Source of the DNA: Parasponia andersonii
Lineage: Eukaryota > Streptophyta > Magnoliopsida > Rosales > Cannabaceae
Assembly (NCBI GenBank): GCA_002914805.1
Contig: JXTB01000168.1
Location: forward strand, 21,789 to 85,788
Direction: 5' to 3'
Length of the DNA: 64,000 nt
Part shown: piece by piece, positions 23,294 to 36,110 of the stretch
How the letters are laid out: every line of letters begins with the position of its first letter
How positions within the stretch are numbered: position 1 is the stretch's first letter
Notes under the pieces: model-generated
What the model was told of the DNA's origin: nothing
What the model saw: only the letters and a program-made list of their open reading frames with translations
Database searches by the model: none
Position numbers and translations under genes: made by a program

Positions 23294-24680
23294 ACGGTAT
23301 CAAACCCAGTGCGAGTTGGAGCATGGTGCCCCGATTAAAGCGAGACAAGCATACCTCTCTCCCGCCCGGTTTTTTTTTTTTTTCATTCATGTACTTAGGT
23401 CATCGTTCATCTTTTTTTTTTTTTACAAATAATTTAAATCTAAGTATCAAATTTAGAATTTTATTTTTAAATTAATTATCTTAAACATATGATTAGTGTA
23501 GATGCATGTGAAATTATTTTTGAAAATTGTAGTGTCTCGCTTAGTAATTTATCGGTTTAACCACAATAATTAGAATCCACCGTAGATATAACTGCTACTT
23601 TTAAACAACAAACATTAATTTTATAAATTTAGGTCTTATTTGGGTACACTTCTATTTTCTATTTTCTATTTAAATAAATAGAAATTTACAAATATTTTAA
23701 AAAATATGTTTGATAACATTGTTTTTTTTTTCTATTTAAAAACAATATAAACAAAATTTTTAGAAATAATGGAAGTGAGAATTTTTCACTTCCAAAATTT
23801 TTTAAGCAAAAGAGTAAATCCAGGATGTGGTATTTTTCTAAATAAATTCTTTAGAGTGGTATTTGGTAAACAAATTTTTCAAAAGTGATATGTTTCTAAA
23901 TAAAGTGCTAAAAAGTAGTTTTTCTAGAAATTTATATTTTTTAAATATTTAAAATGATATTTTTATAATTAATTTTTATTGTTACCAAGCATATTTATGT
24001 TTATTGTTTTTAAAATTAAAGCGATTTGATGTGTTATCAAGCAAGTTTTCTATTTGAGAAAATTGGCCATCTACGGCCATTTTAGAAAAGAATTACAAAT
24101 TAATAATGGACTAAGTTTTTTCTAGATTTGTTACTGTATTTTTTTTTAGAAAAAGTACTACTTTTCAAAATAATTTTAGAAAATATTATTTTTAGCATAG
24201 TAACTAGTAACCGGTAACTAGTTTTCGAGTATTGGTAATTAGTAACTAAAGGTATTTATAAGTGGTATATAATTGATGACTGGTAACCAATAACTAATTT
24301 TCAAATACTGATGACTAGCAACTATTTTAAAAATGAAATTTTTCTAAGAACTTTTTAAAAGGTGGTAATTTTTTTAAGAATGGCTCATTGTATTTTTGTA
24401 ATCATTATTTTTTTTTAGGTAAAAGTGTTAGAAATCTTTTCTATTTTTCAGATTTAAAGCGATAAATAAAATTTTTGTTTTTGTTTTCAATTTTTATAAA
24501 CAATAAATGAAGACCGCTTATATACACACGTTGGGAAGGAACGGAAGCCTCACTCCTCTGTAAGTGTTTGATATACATTTTGATGTCTATTATAATTTTT
24601 TTTAATTGCATTCATATACTGGTGATGATTATTATTGACTATAATTAGGGTTATAGATTCTAGGTGTCAGGATATCAGTA
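23294..24680. other. AT-rich spacer with degenerate repeats
   Basis: No gene. The stretch from about 23631 to 24515 has weakly inverted ends (AGGTCTTATTT and, in reverse, GGTCTTCATTT) and may be an eroded element. Between about 24197 and 24322 variants of a GTAACTAGT / GGTAACCAATAACT word recur several times. Confidence 0.4.
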
Positions 24681-25735
24681 TGGTGACTACTCAGGGTCAA
24701 GATAATATCGATAGGGTGTATCTTCTTCACAAAGTGGTAATCAAATTGAATAATTGGCTTTTTTTATGCATAATATATTAGAACAGTGTATAAGACAAGA
24801 ACATCTACCTAACCCTCCACTATAATCGTCTTAGCAAAGACAGAATACTAGGGAGAGTGTTGGGGAAAGATTCAAGAAACTCCATCCTCAAAACTTTAAT
24901 GATAGGGTTGATCGGCAGAGTAGTGGATTAGGAGCACTAAGCGTATATTGGCTTATGCCAAGGTTCCTAATGCTGATAAGGTTCTTTGTACTAGTCTTAA
25001 GCTGAGACATCATGCTGAATACTAGTGGGATACTATGAACACTATACACAATGTTACTACTATGACTTAGGAGTGGTTTAGAGAGTTATTTTATGGAAAA
25101 TATTTTAATAATGCCATGAAAGCCAGCAGAAGGGTAGAGTTTACCAATCTGAAACGGGGAGAGATGTCTGTTATAGAATATATCTACAAGTTTGACAAGT
25201 TATCACGATATGCACCTCATATGGTTGCCACCAACGAGCTTAAGATAGATCATTTTATGCAAGGTCTAAGAAAGACTATTGTCAGGGACTTGAAATCAAG
25301 TGGAATTCGAGGAGTACCATTTGCTCAGATTGCAGATAGTGCTTTAGATGCTGAGCAAGTAATCTGAGCAAGCAGAGAAAGATATTTTGGATGAGGAAAG
25401 GATTAGAAGAGAAAGACAGGCTCGAGAAATACAAAAGGGGTTTCAGACATGGTTTTCAAGGAGATAAAGGAAAACAGATTCAAATCCAACATCCTCAAGT
25501 TATGAAAAAGAAGGGAGCTCCAATTCAATAGACCTAAACTGATCAGGATAAGCATCCCAAGACTAACTAGTGGATTACTACTACTACTATATTCTCTTGT
25601 CCATCATATGGAAAAAATCATTCTGGAGAGTATCATAAAGGTGTAGGGTTATGCTACAAATATGGTAAAAGTGATCATTTTATTAAGAATTTCCCTGAAA
25701 TGAAAAATGATTAGAAGAAACCTAGTGGAAAGTTG
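24681..25735 (+). pseudogene. Decayed Ty3/gypsy-type retrotransposon gag fragment
   Basis: Gag-like coding remnant. An ATG at about 24681 opens a short readable piece (VTTQGQDNIDRVYLLHKVV); frameshifts and stops follow. The best block, 25116-25365, encodes the retrotransposon gag domain (ASRRVEFTNLKRGEMSVIEY, FDKLSRYAPHMV, HFMQGLRKTIVRDL). Near 25650-25700 a CCHC zinc-knuckle remnant survives as CYKYGKSDHFIKNFP, with the second and third Cys positions altered to Tyr and Phe. Stops at 25023, 25068 and 25712 are TAG in places where a Trp codon fits the context. No protease, reverse transcriptase or integrase is visible downstream, so the copy is inactive and truncated. Confidence 0.8.
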
Positions 25736-27261
25736 TATGCAAATTGAATATATATCCAAACATGACCTTAATTCACCAAAATGCATCAATCTTTTTTTTT
25801 TCCGCTTCTTTTTTTTTTAATCATAGCTGCTTGTGCACATTACACATAAACAATACCAAATTGGCACTTGAGAATAGACATACACACCAGAGATGATATG
25901 TATAGAATACCGAAAATTGATGAAACGAAATTGTGCACCAACATGTGAATCAACTTATGAATAAAACAAAATAGGTTGATGTTCAAGGGTTTAAGAACCT
26001 ATATAATAAGTGTAGAGGCTTGTTTCTACAATTATAGAATTGGGCCATGAGCAACCTATCGAAAGCAAAAGACATAAGAGTTCAAATAGGAACACTGGGG
26101 TGATGCCAGCCAAAGGGACTCCAATACTCAAGTCAGTATACAATTTAAGAAGATATGAATATAATAAAGTATATAAGTAGTTTTAATGAACAAAAATACA
26201 AATCTAGATGCAGAGTCTTATTGGTAAACTATGGATAAATGTGGATATCTTAGATGGCTCTAAGATAAATTCTAAGATCTTTGTATTTGAGGGGTGAACA
26301 CTAATGTGAATCAGAGAGAAATAAAGAGAGAGAATGCAAAAGTAGGTTATAGAGTTAATCTGCTTTTAGGTATTATTTTAATTCCTAATTATAGGAGCCT
26401 TCTTAAACCCATTGAAGACAACTATTTTATTTTGAATTTAATAATAATTGGAGGCCGCTGTCATGCTCCGAAATTGGTGAATTGGTGGTAGTTAGAAACA
26501 ATTTGTCCTACTTTGTAATTATTAGTGTATCGTCTCTTATTTTGAATTAGTCTCACAGACTAAGTTACTGATTTTTTATTAAGTATATCTCTATGATTTG
26601 TTAAACCCCTCATTCTGGTTGTGGTCAGATCGGATCTTGGGCGGAGTCTTTGGCTAGATAGTTGATTGAACTATGGTCATTGGAATAATTTCATGGGTTG
26701 GGCATTATGAACCCATTTTTTATTTGACTTGATTATAGTATCGACGAGCCTTTTAAATGTAAAAGTCTATTTCATTTGGACTTATAATTATCTAACCGTT
26801 TTTGACCGCTACAATAAACAGCTAAGAAGTTACTATAAGATTGAAAAACTCAAATATATAATTGTTTAGTTATTTATTTATTATTTTTTTCCAGGAAAAT
26901 AAAAAAGATTTGGATTTGGATTTGGTTTTGATTTTGAACATGGATTTGGATTTAATCTAATGTCAGAGCGTATATAAATAAATCTAATGTAAGAGCGCTA
27001 AAACCAGTTCTACACATAGAAGTGTTTTTCCTCTTCATCCAATGGCTCTTATTAGACCTAAAGCGTGCCCACGGAGTACTATAGTGCAAAAGAAAGTGAC
27101 CTTTTCTGATGTTCAGAAACTAACCCCAAAAAAAAAAAATTAGAGTTCCTCAATGCGTTCATATTTATATCTTAGACCATTGTCATTCTATAGACAAATG
27201 AGGCAGTGGCCTAATTTATTGAATGACCTTATTCCGTTCGTTCTCATCGAGTCCTTTAATC

Positions 27262-27314
<53 letters not shown>

Positions 27315-29462
27315 TTTGGGAGCTAATTTCTTTTTCTCATTTCTTTCGGTAGCGGTGTAGTAGCGGTGTGGTAATCCTTTTATCTAAATCTTGCCCTTTT
27401 AGTTTATACGATCAGGTTCCAAAAGGTGTTAATGCAAGGTTATGTTAAAGGTGAGTTACATTGTTATCAATATTGTTTCTCTTTTGTGTTTAATTTTTGA
27501 ATTGCTGATTTGTATTTTGTTAGTATAATCTTCAAGTTTTTTTGAATTGCTGGGTTGTATTTTCTGTAATATGATTTTTATGTTTTGATATTAGGATTTT
27601 ATGGTTGATATGAAAATAAGGATTTAGGATTTTTTTTCTCCGCAAAAATTTGTTCTATCTTTTAAGATACTCTATAATAGAATTGATATCTATTGAGATT
27701 AGAGATTTAAGGTAGGAATTCGTTCAATACTTTTTGTGCCTTAATTCTCAAAAATGAATGAACCATAAAAGGATCTAGGAAATCCCAATAATTTTCCAAG
27801 TTAAAGAAAACTACAGGGAGCAAAAATTTTAGTCGTATATTTTATAAACTTTATTTGGATTTTGAATTTCAATTGTTTAGATTGGTGCACCACATATAAT
27901 CCAAATTGAGATGTTGATCTGTTTCTAAATTTTTTGAAAATCTCATAGTACTATGTTACAACTTGGTGTGAATTACTTCAAATTCTTCACTATCTCTCTT
28001 TTTCTTTCAACTTCTTTTCAGGTAATTTTGTTGATCTACACCACTTTCTGTGTATGACTAGAAGAATGCTTGGATGACATCTTGATGAAACGTCATTTTC
28101 TTCTTTCTATTGAATATTCCTTGACCTTTAGTCATGAAACGTCATTTTCTTCTTTTTAGCGAGATACTACTGATTAGGAATTTTTCCATAAAAATTGCAA
28201 GTAGCTACTATGATAGTGTACATATCATTATTGTATCAATTTATCTCTTGATTCACAATTCATGTTTCGACAAGAATCATATAGGAGTTCTTTCTCATGT
28301 ACTTCTTGGTATGTGCTTATTGGATCTTTTACCCTTATGCTAGACTGTTTATGCAAGAATCTATAGAAATTTAGTCTATTTCTTTTGTTTATCTCATTTA
28401 AGTTTATCTATGGTTTCTATAAAATTCTTAGAAAGTAAGTGTAGGCGAGTCATGAATATAGACTCTTCGTGTTATAGCTGCTGACTGTATGATACATTAG
28501 ATCCTAATTAATTAATTTTGATTCTAAGAGTTGTATCTTGAATGCAATATTTCAAGTCCTTTGTTAGTTTTATCTATTTTTATTTTAGTATGGTCAGTCA
28601 ACTAGTAACGACTTCCCATAAACCTGCCTTGTTTTGCAGCACCAGCATATTACTCATGAAGCAAACTATAAAGAGTATGGTAAACTATGATTTTGTACCA
28701 GTTTTCCAATTTTAATTATTAGCTTGATTGACAATTGGAATGAATTGATGATAAATTAAAAACAATTCGGAGTTAAATGTTGTTTTCTCCTGGTAGACTT
28801 GTTAGGTTTCACTCGTGCCCATAGAAAGGACCATGTTTGAATAACACCTGAAAGTCACGTCGTCAATTGTTTACTGGAGTGGTATACTCAATCCTACAAA
28901 TGAAGAATTATTAGATAGATTTTAATTTTCTCGGTTGGTGATGTGATTAGATTTGGACTCCCTGCTTATTATGTTTAAACTTTTTGAGGTATAATATTTC
29001 TCTCTTTTCTTCATTGTTCTATATGTTTCTATGTCATAATATCAATCCTGTTTTGTGGATAATTCACAAGGATTTATAACCTTTGTTTCGATTTCCAGTT
29101 TTGCATGTTTACATTCTTTTTAGGTTCGTATAAATGGTACATAATTATAATTATGTCATTTCATGTTTAAATTATCTCTATAATAGATTATTTTTGTATA
29201 TTACTTGTCACTTTATTTACTGAAATTTTATCTAGATATTGTCTTTTACAATAAGTTCAAAGTTAAGACTTTGATTTTGGCCGTTTAGATTCATATTTAG
29301 AGTTATTTTATTTCTTTTACAAAACTAAGGCCGTATAATACTAATTTTATTTTTCAGATAATTGTATATATAATTAGTGAAACATATAACGTGACTCTTC
29401 TTACTAGTCTTTTTTTAAAAAAAAAAAAATGAAAACTGCTTCTTGAAGTTTATCATTAATAA
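25736..29462. other. Gene-poor AT-rich region
   Basis: This 3.7-kb stretch follows the gag remnant. It contains a GATTTG-rich patch (about 26910-26962), a long (TA)n tract at 27263-27310, and a 22-bp direct repeat starting ATGAAACGTCATTTT at 28085 and again at 28134. No long open frame with recognisable domains, and no RNA gene was recognised. The part near 25740-26900 may be residual retroelement sequence. Confidence 0.45.
27263..27310. repeat. (TA)n microsatellite
   Basis: Uninterrupted TA dinucleotides over 48 bp in intergenic DNA. Confidence 0.95.
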
Positions 29463-29978
29463 TAGATCTGGTAAAATGGGCCAAGCCAAACTGGCGGTTC
29501 AGCTTGATTGTCAAATATATATATTTTTTAATTATTTTTAAAAGTTTATTTAAATAAATTTAAATAAATTTTTTTCCATATACCTATAAATATACATTCT
29601 CTTTATCTTTTTTTTTTCACAATTTTAAATTTCAATCTAATTTTAAATAATTTTCTTAAAATTCTTGTTTAAATTTTTTTTAATCAATTATTTAACTTAT
29701 ATACTTATAGGTCATTTAATTATTTTTAAATTTTAATCTATAGGAAAAAAACATAACATATTACTTATTTTTTTTATAAATTTTATTTTTTAAATTTCTA
29801 ATATTTTAAATTAATTATGCATATAATAATATTATTTTTTTAAAATTTTTTCAAAGCGTGCCAAGACGGTTGACCCACCTAAGAGGCCGCTGGGTTGGGC
29901 TCCTCTTTATATCTTCCGGGCCGGGCCGGGCCGGGCCAGGCCGTCCTTGTCTCCAAGCCCGTTTTGGTACCATCTCTA
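29463..29978. mobile_element. Non-autonomous hAT-like DNA transposon, 516 bp
   Basis: The left end TAGATCTGGTAAAATGGGCC and the right end (reverse complement TAGAGATGGTACCAAAACGG, then GC) form imperfect terminal inverted repeats of the TAG-G-TGG-AAA-GGGC type seen in plant hAT elements. The 8-bp flanks are ATTAATAA (29455-29462) and ATTATGCA (29979-29986), five of eight identical, fitting a worn 8-bp target duplication. The right part is strikingly GC-rich, with GGGCC repeated four times near 29918-29938, inside an otherwise AT-rich region. No transposase is encoded. Confidence 0.65.
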
Positions 29979-30456
29979 ATTATGCAACGCTGGGTACTCA
30001 CATTTCGTCGTTTTCATTCCGTATGAAAGATAACATATGGATAATATAGTAAACTAGCTACTGTACCTGAGTACCTCTCACAATTATACAATCCTAAGAT
30101 TCTGATCTAACGGATATAAAATCGCTCGTACGCATAAGCGCTCCTACATTGGAATTTTCCTTTCCTTGTTTCTCTAAATAAAAGAAAAAAGTGTGAAACC
30201 TTCATTCATGGAACGACGACGCGTTGTCGTTGAAGTAACGCGGCATATTCATAAATCCCATTAATTTAATGAGAAATATATATATATATATATATATATA
30301 AAAATGTAAATAGAAGAACATAAAGGACGAAAAGAAGAAGAGAACCAAATCCCATATTCCCAATTAAAAACAATAAAATAATAATAATTTATCGAAATTC
30401 GAAACATAAAAGCCCTGAGAGAGAATCACAATTATCGTTATCTTTATAATATTTCT

Positions 30457-30464
30457 NNNNNNNN
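30457..30464. other. Short assembly gap (8 N)
   Basis: Eight undetermined bases just before a splice-donor-like GGTACGTAC, in the likely 5' leader of the downstream Gly/Pro-rich protein gene. Confidence 0.95.
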
Positions 30465-30835
30465 GGTACGTACTACTTTCTCTTTGAGAAACTATTGGGT
30501 TTCAACACCCCTTAATCTTTTTCTTTTAATTGATTGATAATATAAATTTACATATTTTGCTAGTCAGAGTTTGTTTTGTTTGATCAAATCTTTGTTATAT
30601 AAAGATGATGAGTTGCGTTGCGTACATCATTTATGTCATATCGACTTGTAGTAGAAGTTAGTTTCATCTCTTTGCCTTCGTTTTTATTTTGAATTTGATT
30701 TCATTAATACTCACGTATGTTGTTTGATTGATAACTATTATCGATATTATTATTATTATTCTTCATCTTGTCTAGAAAAATGTATGGTATTGAAGATTGA
30801 TGTATGTGTGCTTTGCTTTGGTTTATTACAAACAA

Positions 30836-30857
30836 GGAGGGAGGGAGGGAGGGAGGG
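30836..30857 (+). repeat. (GGGA)n tract, potential G-quadruplex
   Basis: Five GGG runs separated by single A residues (30839-30857). Four or more G-runs with one-base loops are the classic intramolecular G-quadruplex pattern. It lies on the coding strand about 280 bp before the ATG at 31137. Confidence 0.85.
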
Positions 30858-31136
30858 TCAATTGAATTGGGGCTGAGGAGGGAGGACCCTTTTCCCATGG
30901 CAATAAATTTTAATTTACTTGACTTTGATTAAATCAACAACACCTTACTTATCTTATTAATAAAGCTTCTTTGATTTGATTATCTACATCTTTATGTATG
31001 TATCCACTTTTGTCTCCTAATTCTATATTATCTGATTTCCATGATTAAGCAACTTACTTGAGATATTCATTCATCTTCAGTGTGATAGTAATTTTCCAAG
31101 CAAAGTTTGAGTTTGAATCTTGATCATATAGATTAG

Positions 31137-32132
31137 ATGGGGAAAGGCAAGCACCACCATGATGACAGAGGCCTATTCTCACATCTTGCTGGATATGCTG
31201 GTGGTGGTGGTGGATACTACCCACAACATGGATCCTACCCTCCTCACCAACCTTACTCCTCCTATCCACCTCCACAACCTTACCCCTCCTATCCACCTCC
31301 ACAACCTTACCCACCTGCCGGATATCCTCCCCCCGCCGCTTACCCGCCACCCGCATATCCTCCTCCCCCTGCTGGATACCCTCCTGCCGCTTATCCCGCT
31401 CCATCTGCTCCTCCATATCATGCAGGTATCAATCCATTACCCCTTTTCCCTTTCTACTTCCCCTGTCCTTTGACTACTATACAAACAAGTTTCTAACTCT
31501 CGTCTTCATCATTTACTATATTTTGAGATAATCCCTGTCACTCATTCTTAGGATTCTAGACAAAAGAACACATAGGAAGCGTCACTAACTTAAAGAGATT
31601 ATTAGAAATATAAAGAGTTTAGAGTGCTATGAAATCTGAATAATATTCATCTGTTTTGTTCAGCTGGTATTCTGTCGAAAATCAACTTAATTTGTTCTCC
31701 TGTCACTCTCTAAAATCGAGAAAGCAAAATTATTGATTACTTTTTGTGTCCAGAGATCTACATATGGTAGAGATTCATATTAGTTTTCTAGGAGTCGTCT
31801 TTTTGTTGAACCCATTTACAAGAGCCCAACACATTTGCTGTTTGAACTACGTATCGGTACCACCATCATCATTATCATGATATTCTGCTGATTACTAGAC
31901 ATCTGTTACCACAGGGCCTCACGGACCTGGTATGGGACCAATGCTAGCTGGGGGTCTCACGGCTGCAGCTGTTGCGTACGGTGCTCACCACCTTGCACAT
32001 GGACATGGCCATGGAGGTTACCACGGTTATCATCACGGCAAGTTCAAGCATGGTAAGTTTGGGAAGCGCTGGAAGCATGGTATGTTTGGAAAGCATGGGG
32101 GCAAGTTCATGAAGTTTAAGAGATGGAAGTGA
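31137..32132 (+). CDS. Glycine/proline-rich protein, GRP A3 type (XYPPX repeats)
   Basis: Predicted 168-residue protein from exons 31137-31425 and 31915-32132 (289 + 218 nt, in frame, TGA). It begins MGKGKHHHDDRGLFSHLAGY with a short Gly run. About 65 residues of Pro/Tyr repeats follow (YPPPQPYPSYPPPQPYP, GYPPPAAYPPPAYPPPP). A small hydrophobic patch comes next (GPMLAGGLTAAAVAYGAHHL). It ends in a His/Gly/Lys-rich tail (GHGHGGYHGYHHGKFKHGKF) and MKFKRWK. This is the plant GPRP/GRP A3 architecture: XYPPX repeat, Ala-rich hydrophobic core, HGK-rich C-terminus. The molecular role of the family is not settled. It corresponds, from memory, to Arabidopsis At5g17650, next to the TrmB and ASG1 genes. 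Confidence 0.92.
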
Positions 32133-33426
32133 TAAGTGATGATTCAAAGCACAAGGAATGCATTGGACGAGTATAAGAGGCCTAAATTGACCATTGTTCA
32201 TTAATAAGGACATCCATTAACAAATTTTTTTTTTTCAAGTCTTCTTTTCATTTCTTTTGTTGGTTTTGTTTTTGCAACTCCGAGAGCAACGTTACTGTGA
32301 TTATGATGTGGCTTTATTAAACCCCTTATATATGTACATACATACATATATATATATATATATGAGCATGTGTTGATATAAGTTTTATAACGAAAAACTA
32401 GGATTGGGTTTTGGAATGTATGGAACAGATTGTGAAGGGTTGGTTCTCACTGTGGAATGCTGAAATGGTGGGTATTCCATTTCATTAGAAAATGCATATT
32501 CGCATACCACCCTGTGGCCCATGAGACCATGAGATCATGGGACTAAGCGAGGCATGTGTCTTGCAGAGCACTCGAAAAGTGATTAGAGAAGCATATGCCT
32601 TCATGATACACGCAACTCTAATTTTGAGTGGTGGACTTTGGACTTTGGACAACCATAAAGATTCAGTCAAATACTTGTACACTCAAATTTGCATATTTTA
32701 CAGCCTTGCGTGTTTCTTTAATCATGCATGTGGATGCTTTTTGAAATAGCCGAAGTGGTGATCAAACCTAGTTTCCTTCAAACTAATAAATTAATAATAT
32801 TGAACTATCTTGTTAAGTTCAACCAATCTTGATTAGTGAATATCCATTCAAATCAAGGCCTAATTAATTGAATTGTGTTGTGTATGTGACTATTAATTCA
32901 AGTTGCCCTAATCCAATTAGGATTCTTAATAGAGTAAATATGCAAACGCGGGAATTAGGATTCCTATTTATGCTTTGGACTAGTCTATTCTGAGACTTTA
33001 TAAATAGACCTTGTGATGCAGAATAGGAAACGACTACTTTAGAAATATTATTGTCACTGTTATTAATTAGTTTCTAATTAATTATTAGGTTTTTTTAATT
33101 TTGAGTAATTAGATTTAAATTTTTTATTTTTGTCGGTTTCTAGAGTAGGAATTTGTTTATTTACCTAGTTGAACCCAATTGTTGCTTTATAGGTTGGTCA
33201 TATGTTGCTTTCAGTGCGTGTGAATGAGTAAGTTGATTAAGCAATTAAATTTCTCCCTTTTGATTCTCTTTCTTTATGAGTATTATCTACTACTTTTCTA
33301 CATATTCGTATGTTTCTGTCTTATTCTATTTCACCTCTTGCTATTTTATTAGATCTCTATTTTTTCTCATATTTTCCTATATCTACTGGTACTACTTGAG
33401 CCTAGTCCATTTTCCGCTAACTATTC

Positions 33427-33471
<45 letters not shown>

Positions 33472-36000
33472 TTCCCCTTCTTTCTTCTACCTATTCAAAT
33501 CCAAAAAAGAAAAGGGAAAAAAAAAAAATCTTTGCTTTTATTTTGAATTTTCGTATTTTTGTTTTTTTGAAAAAGAAGTTGTTGGCGTCAATAACATATC
33601 TATACGACCATTGTTTCTATACGACCATTGTTTCTACCATCTTCCACCAATTTTTCCGACTTGCAGCCAACGCTCTGGTCGATGACCCGCATATCTCATC
33701 ATCTATCCTCCGTCTTTCGTTGTTTGACCCCAAAATTCTACACTTCCCATCATTGACTAAGTCAATGCTCTTCAAATTCCCACCCCTTTGCACTTTTGAT
33801 CTTTGAAATGTTGAAGTTTCGTAGCTCAGCTCCTGGTTAGGTGAAGTTTTGCAGTTTTGTCCTAAATTTTAATATCCTTATTAAACCAATGCACCGGGAA
33901 CACTTTGTATAATATTTTTCCGCAATTCACACTTTGTCTTATGGTTCTCTCAGTTAGGTGACTATATAATATTTGTTTTGATCCATTACGTATGAATTTT
34001 CTAATTAATTCTTATTAAGATTATTATCAAGTACCGTATAATCATAACTAATTATTATGTCCAACCTAATCATGATCTATATTATGATAACCAATATTAC
34101 TATGATCCTAGATGTTTCATAACATTATGCTAGACACCCTAGTATTAACCATGTTAGTAATATTGAAAATCTAATTACTTATCTATAAATAAGTCATCTA
34201 TGTCATTACTTTTAGTATGTTATGAATGAATGAATCGATTAAGTTATCAAGTTTTTCTCTATATGATTATCTTTTTCTTTAAGTTCTTATTTAATTTTTT
34301 ATTACTGTCTTGCCTATTCATTTTGATTATTTCTTAATTATATTCCAATCTTGTTATTCTACTAATTTTCTCTTTATTTTCTTATATTATCTCACACCAT
34401 TTTACGTTTAATCAAATTTTAAGAAGACAAGATAGAGCAATAATTGAGAAGGTAAGATAGAGCAATGATAGAATTTGGCGAGAGGGTTCTTGCCATTTTT
34501 TAGTACAGTAGAAGTTAAAGTAGAAAGAGGTATTAGAGTTTTTAAGTTTAGTAAAAACTGAGATAATGTAATTATGGATTTTTGAGACTTTTTAGTTAAA
34601 AAAAAACTAAGAATATTAGTGAAAAACTTGCTAGTGATCTACTATGATGTAGGGATTTTGGCTGAACTAAGTTAACTACTTGTTTTCTTTATTTTCTTGT
34701 ATGTACGTGTGTTTAGATCAAAATTTATTCTATAATTTAGACTAAAAAACGGTATCACTAGTAAATCTATGTGACATAATTGATGAAACCAGTTTTTCTA
34801 CTAACCAGTTTTAATTGAGTTCAAGATATAAAGGTTTGATTATAATTGTGTTGGTGAATTTATAAATGAACTCATATAAGTACCCTTACCTTTTATGTAG
34901 GATTGATGCAGTGATGAAGTGTAAAAAAATAAAAAAAATAAAAAAAGGACTATCAAACACAGTCAAATCGCACTATTCCTAATCTTGTTGATTCTCATTA
35001 CAACTTTTCTAAACCTGTTAATTTTCGTAAGAGTACCAAAAATATGGATCTATATTCTTGTTGATTCACGCACGAATGGCGTGAAAATAGGGATCAAAGA
35101 TTTATTAATTTACTCGAAAGTCTTTGTAAAAGAATAAACATAATGGTCTTTGTAAAGCAACAAAAACAACCATAATTTGTTAAAATTATGAAGTCAAACT
35201 TTAGATATATTCAAGACATTTTAAATCATTTGGGCCTTGAGATGAATTCTAAGGACATTTAACTCCTCTCTTTGAGTACTGCATCAAAGTGCCTATTTGT
35301 TGTATTGAAATTTGGAGGACGGTTTGTTAAGTGTAATGTAATGGAGATTGTAGAGTCATGGGACAAGGAACAAGGAGCCATCGCCGAGTGAACATAGATA
35401 ATCAATGACGGCATTGTTAATGCTACATAATGCAAATTGAGCTTCACTTAAAGTCTTAAATTATATATAATTCCAACTTGTCATACTGGAAAATCATTAG
35501 TCTTATCATGGTTAAACTTTTAAGAAAAATAACGTCTTTGTCAAATCCAATCACGGAAATTATGGATGTGAATTTGGCTCGTGAAAATGGGACTACTTTC
35601 AGTCTTTTTCTTTCTTTGATAATGTCATTCTAAGAAGTAAATTGACCAACAATTTTAGACTTTTAAGTGTTTACTAGTTTGCTTAAACATACACAATGAT
35701 CAATGAGTGAACTAAGAGAAATTGTGAAAATGTTTTCACAGTCACTAGAATAATCATTGGGATCAGTTAGAAGCCAATGACTAAGCTTTTTATTTTTTAT
35801 TTTTTATTTTTAAATTTGTATAAAAAGTGTTGAATTCATATAAGATATGTCAATTAAATCATGTCCTGCCTCAGCCAGATCAAGATACAGCAACAAATAG
35901 TAAAAACAAATTAAAGATAATTACAAGCGCGCTGGAAAATTAAGACCCAGGTGCGGAGAAAGCAACCATACAAAAAGTCAAAGGTCAAGAATCACCAACA
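32133..36000. other. Gene-free AT-rich spacer
   Basis: Downstream of the Gly/Pro-rich gene. It contains (TA)n tracts at about 32346-32364 and 33431-33463, and an 18-bp tandem duplication (TCTATACGACCATTGTTT) at about 33599-33634. I see no gene, no RNA and no bounded transposon. Confidence 0.45.
33431..33463. repeat. (TA)n microsatellite
   Basis: Uninterrupted TA repeats followed directly by a T-run. Confidence 0.95.
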
Positions 36001-36110
36001 AATATCCTACTATTTCTTCTTCTCTCTTTTTTTTTTTTTTTTTCGGTAATATCCTACTATTTCTTCTTCTCTATTTTTTTCTTTTCGGTAATATCCTACT
36101 ATTTCTTCGT
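36001..36110. repeat. Tandem repeat, 42-47 bp, about 2.5 copies
   Basis: Copies start at 36001, 36048 and 36090 with AATATCCTACTATTTCTTC and are joined by T-rich linkers ending TTTTCGGT. Copy length varies through the T-run. Confidence 0.85.

Larger units (their letters stand above)
29979..31136. promoter_or_regulatory. Upstream region and probable 5' leader of the Gly/Pro-rich protein gene
   Basis: Presumed promoter and leader of the gene at 31137. It has a (TA)n tract at about 30277-30300, an 8-N gap at 30457-30464 followed at once by a donor-like GGTACGTACT, and a CTTCAG acceptor-like site near 31075-31080, so a 5'-UTR intron is plausible. A G-rich repeat lies at 30836-30857. Confidence 0.4.

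Noticed and set aside
23631-24515. Possible MITE with GGTCTT-type inverted ends
   Set aside because: Only about 11 terminal bases agree and the interior shows no clear arm pairing; could be chance in AT-rich DNA.
26460-26820. Possible 3' LTR of the gag relic (TGTCATGCTCCG ... ACAATAAACA)
   Set aside because: The start resembles gypsy LTR starts, but I found no matching upstream LTR, primer-binding site or target duplication.
29858-30049. 63-codon frame rich in Gly/Pro/Arg
   Set aside because: It is a by-product of the GGGCC repeat inside the hAT-like element.
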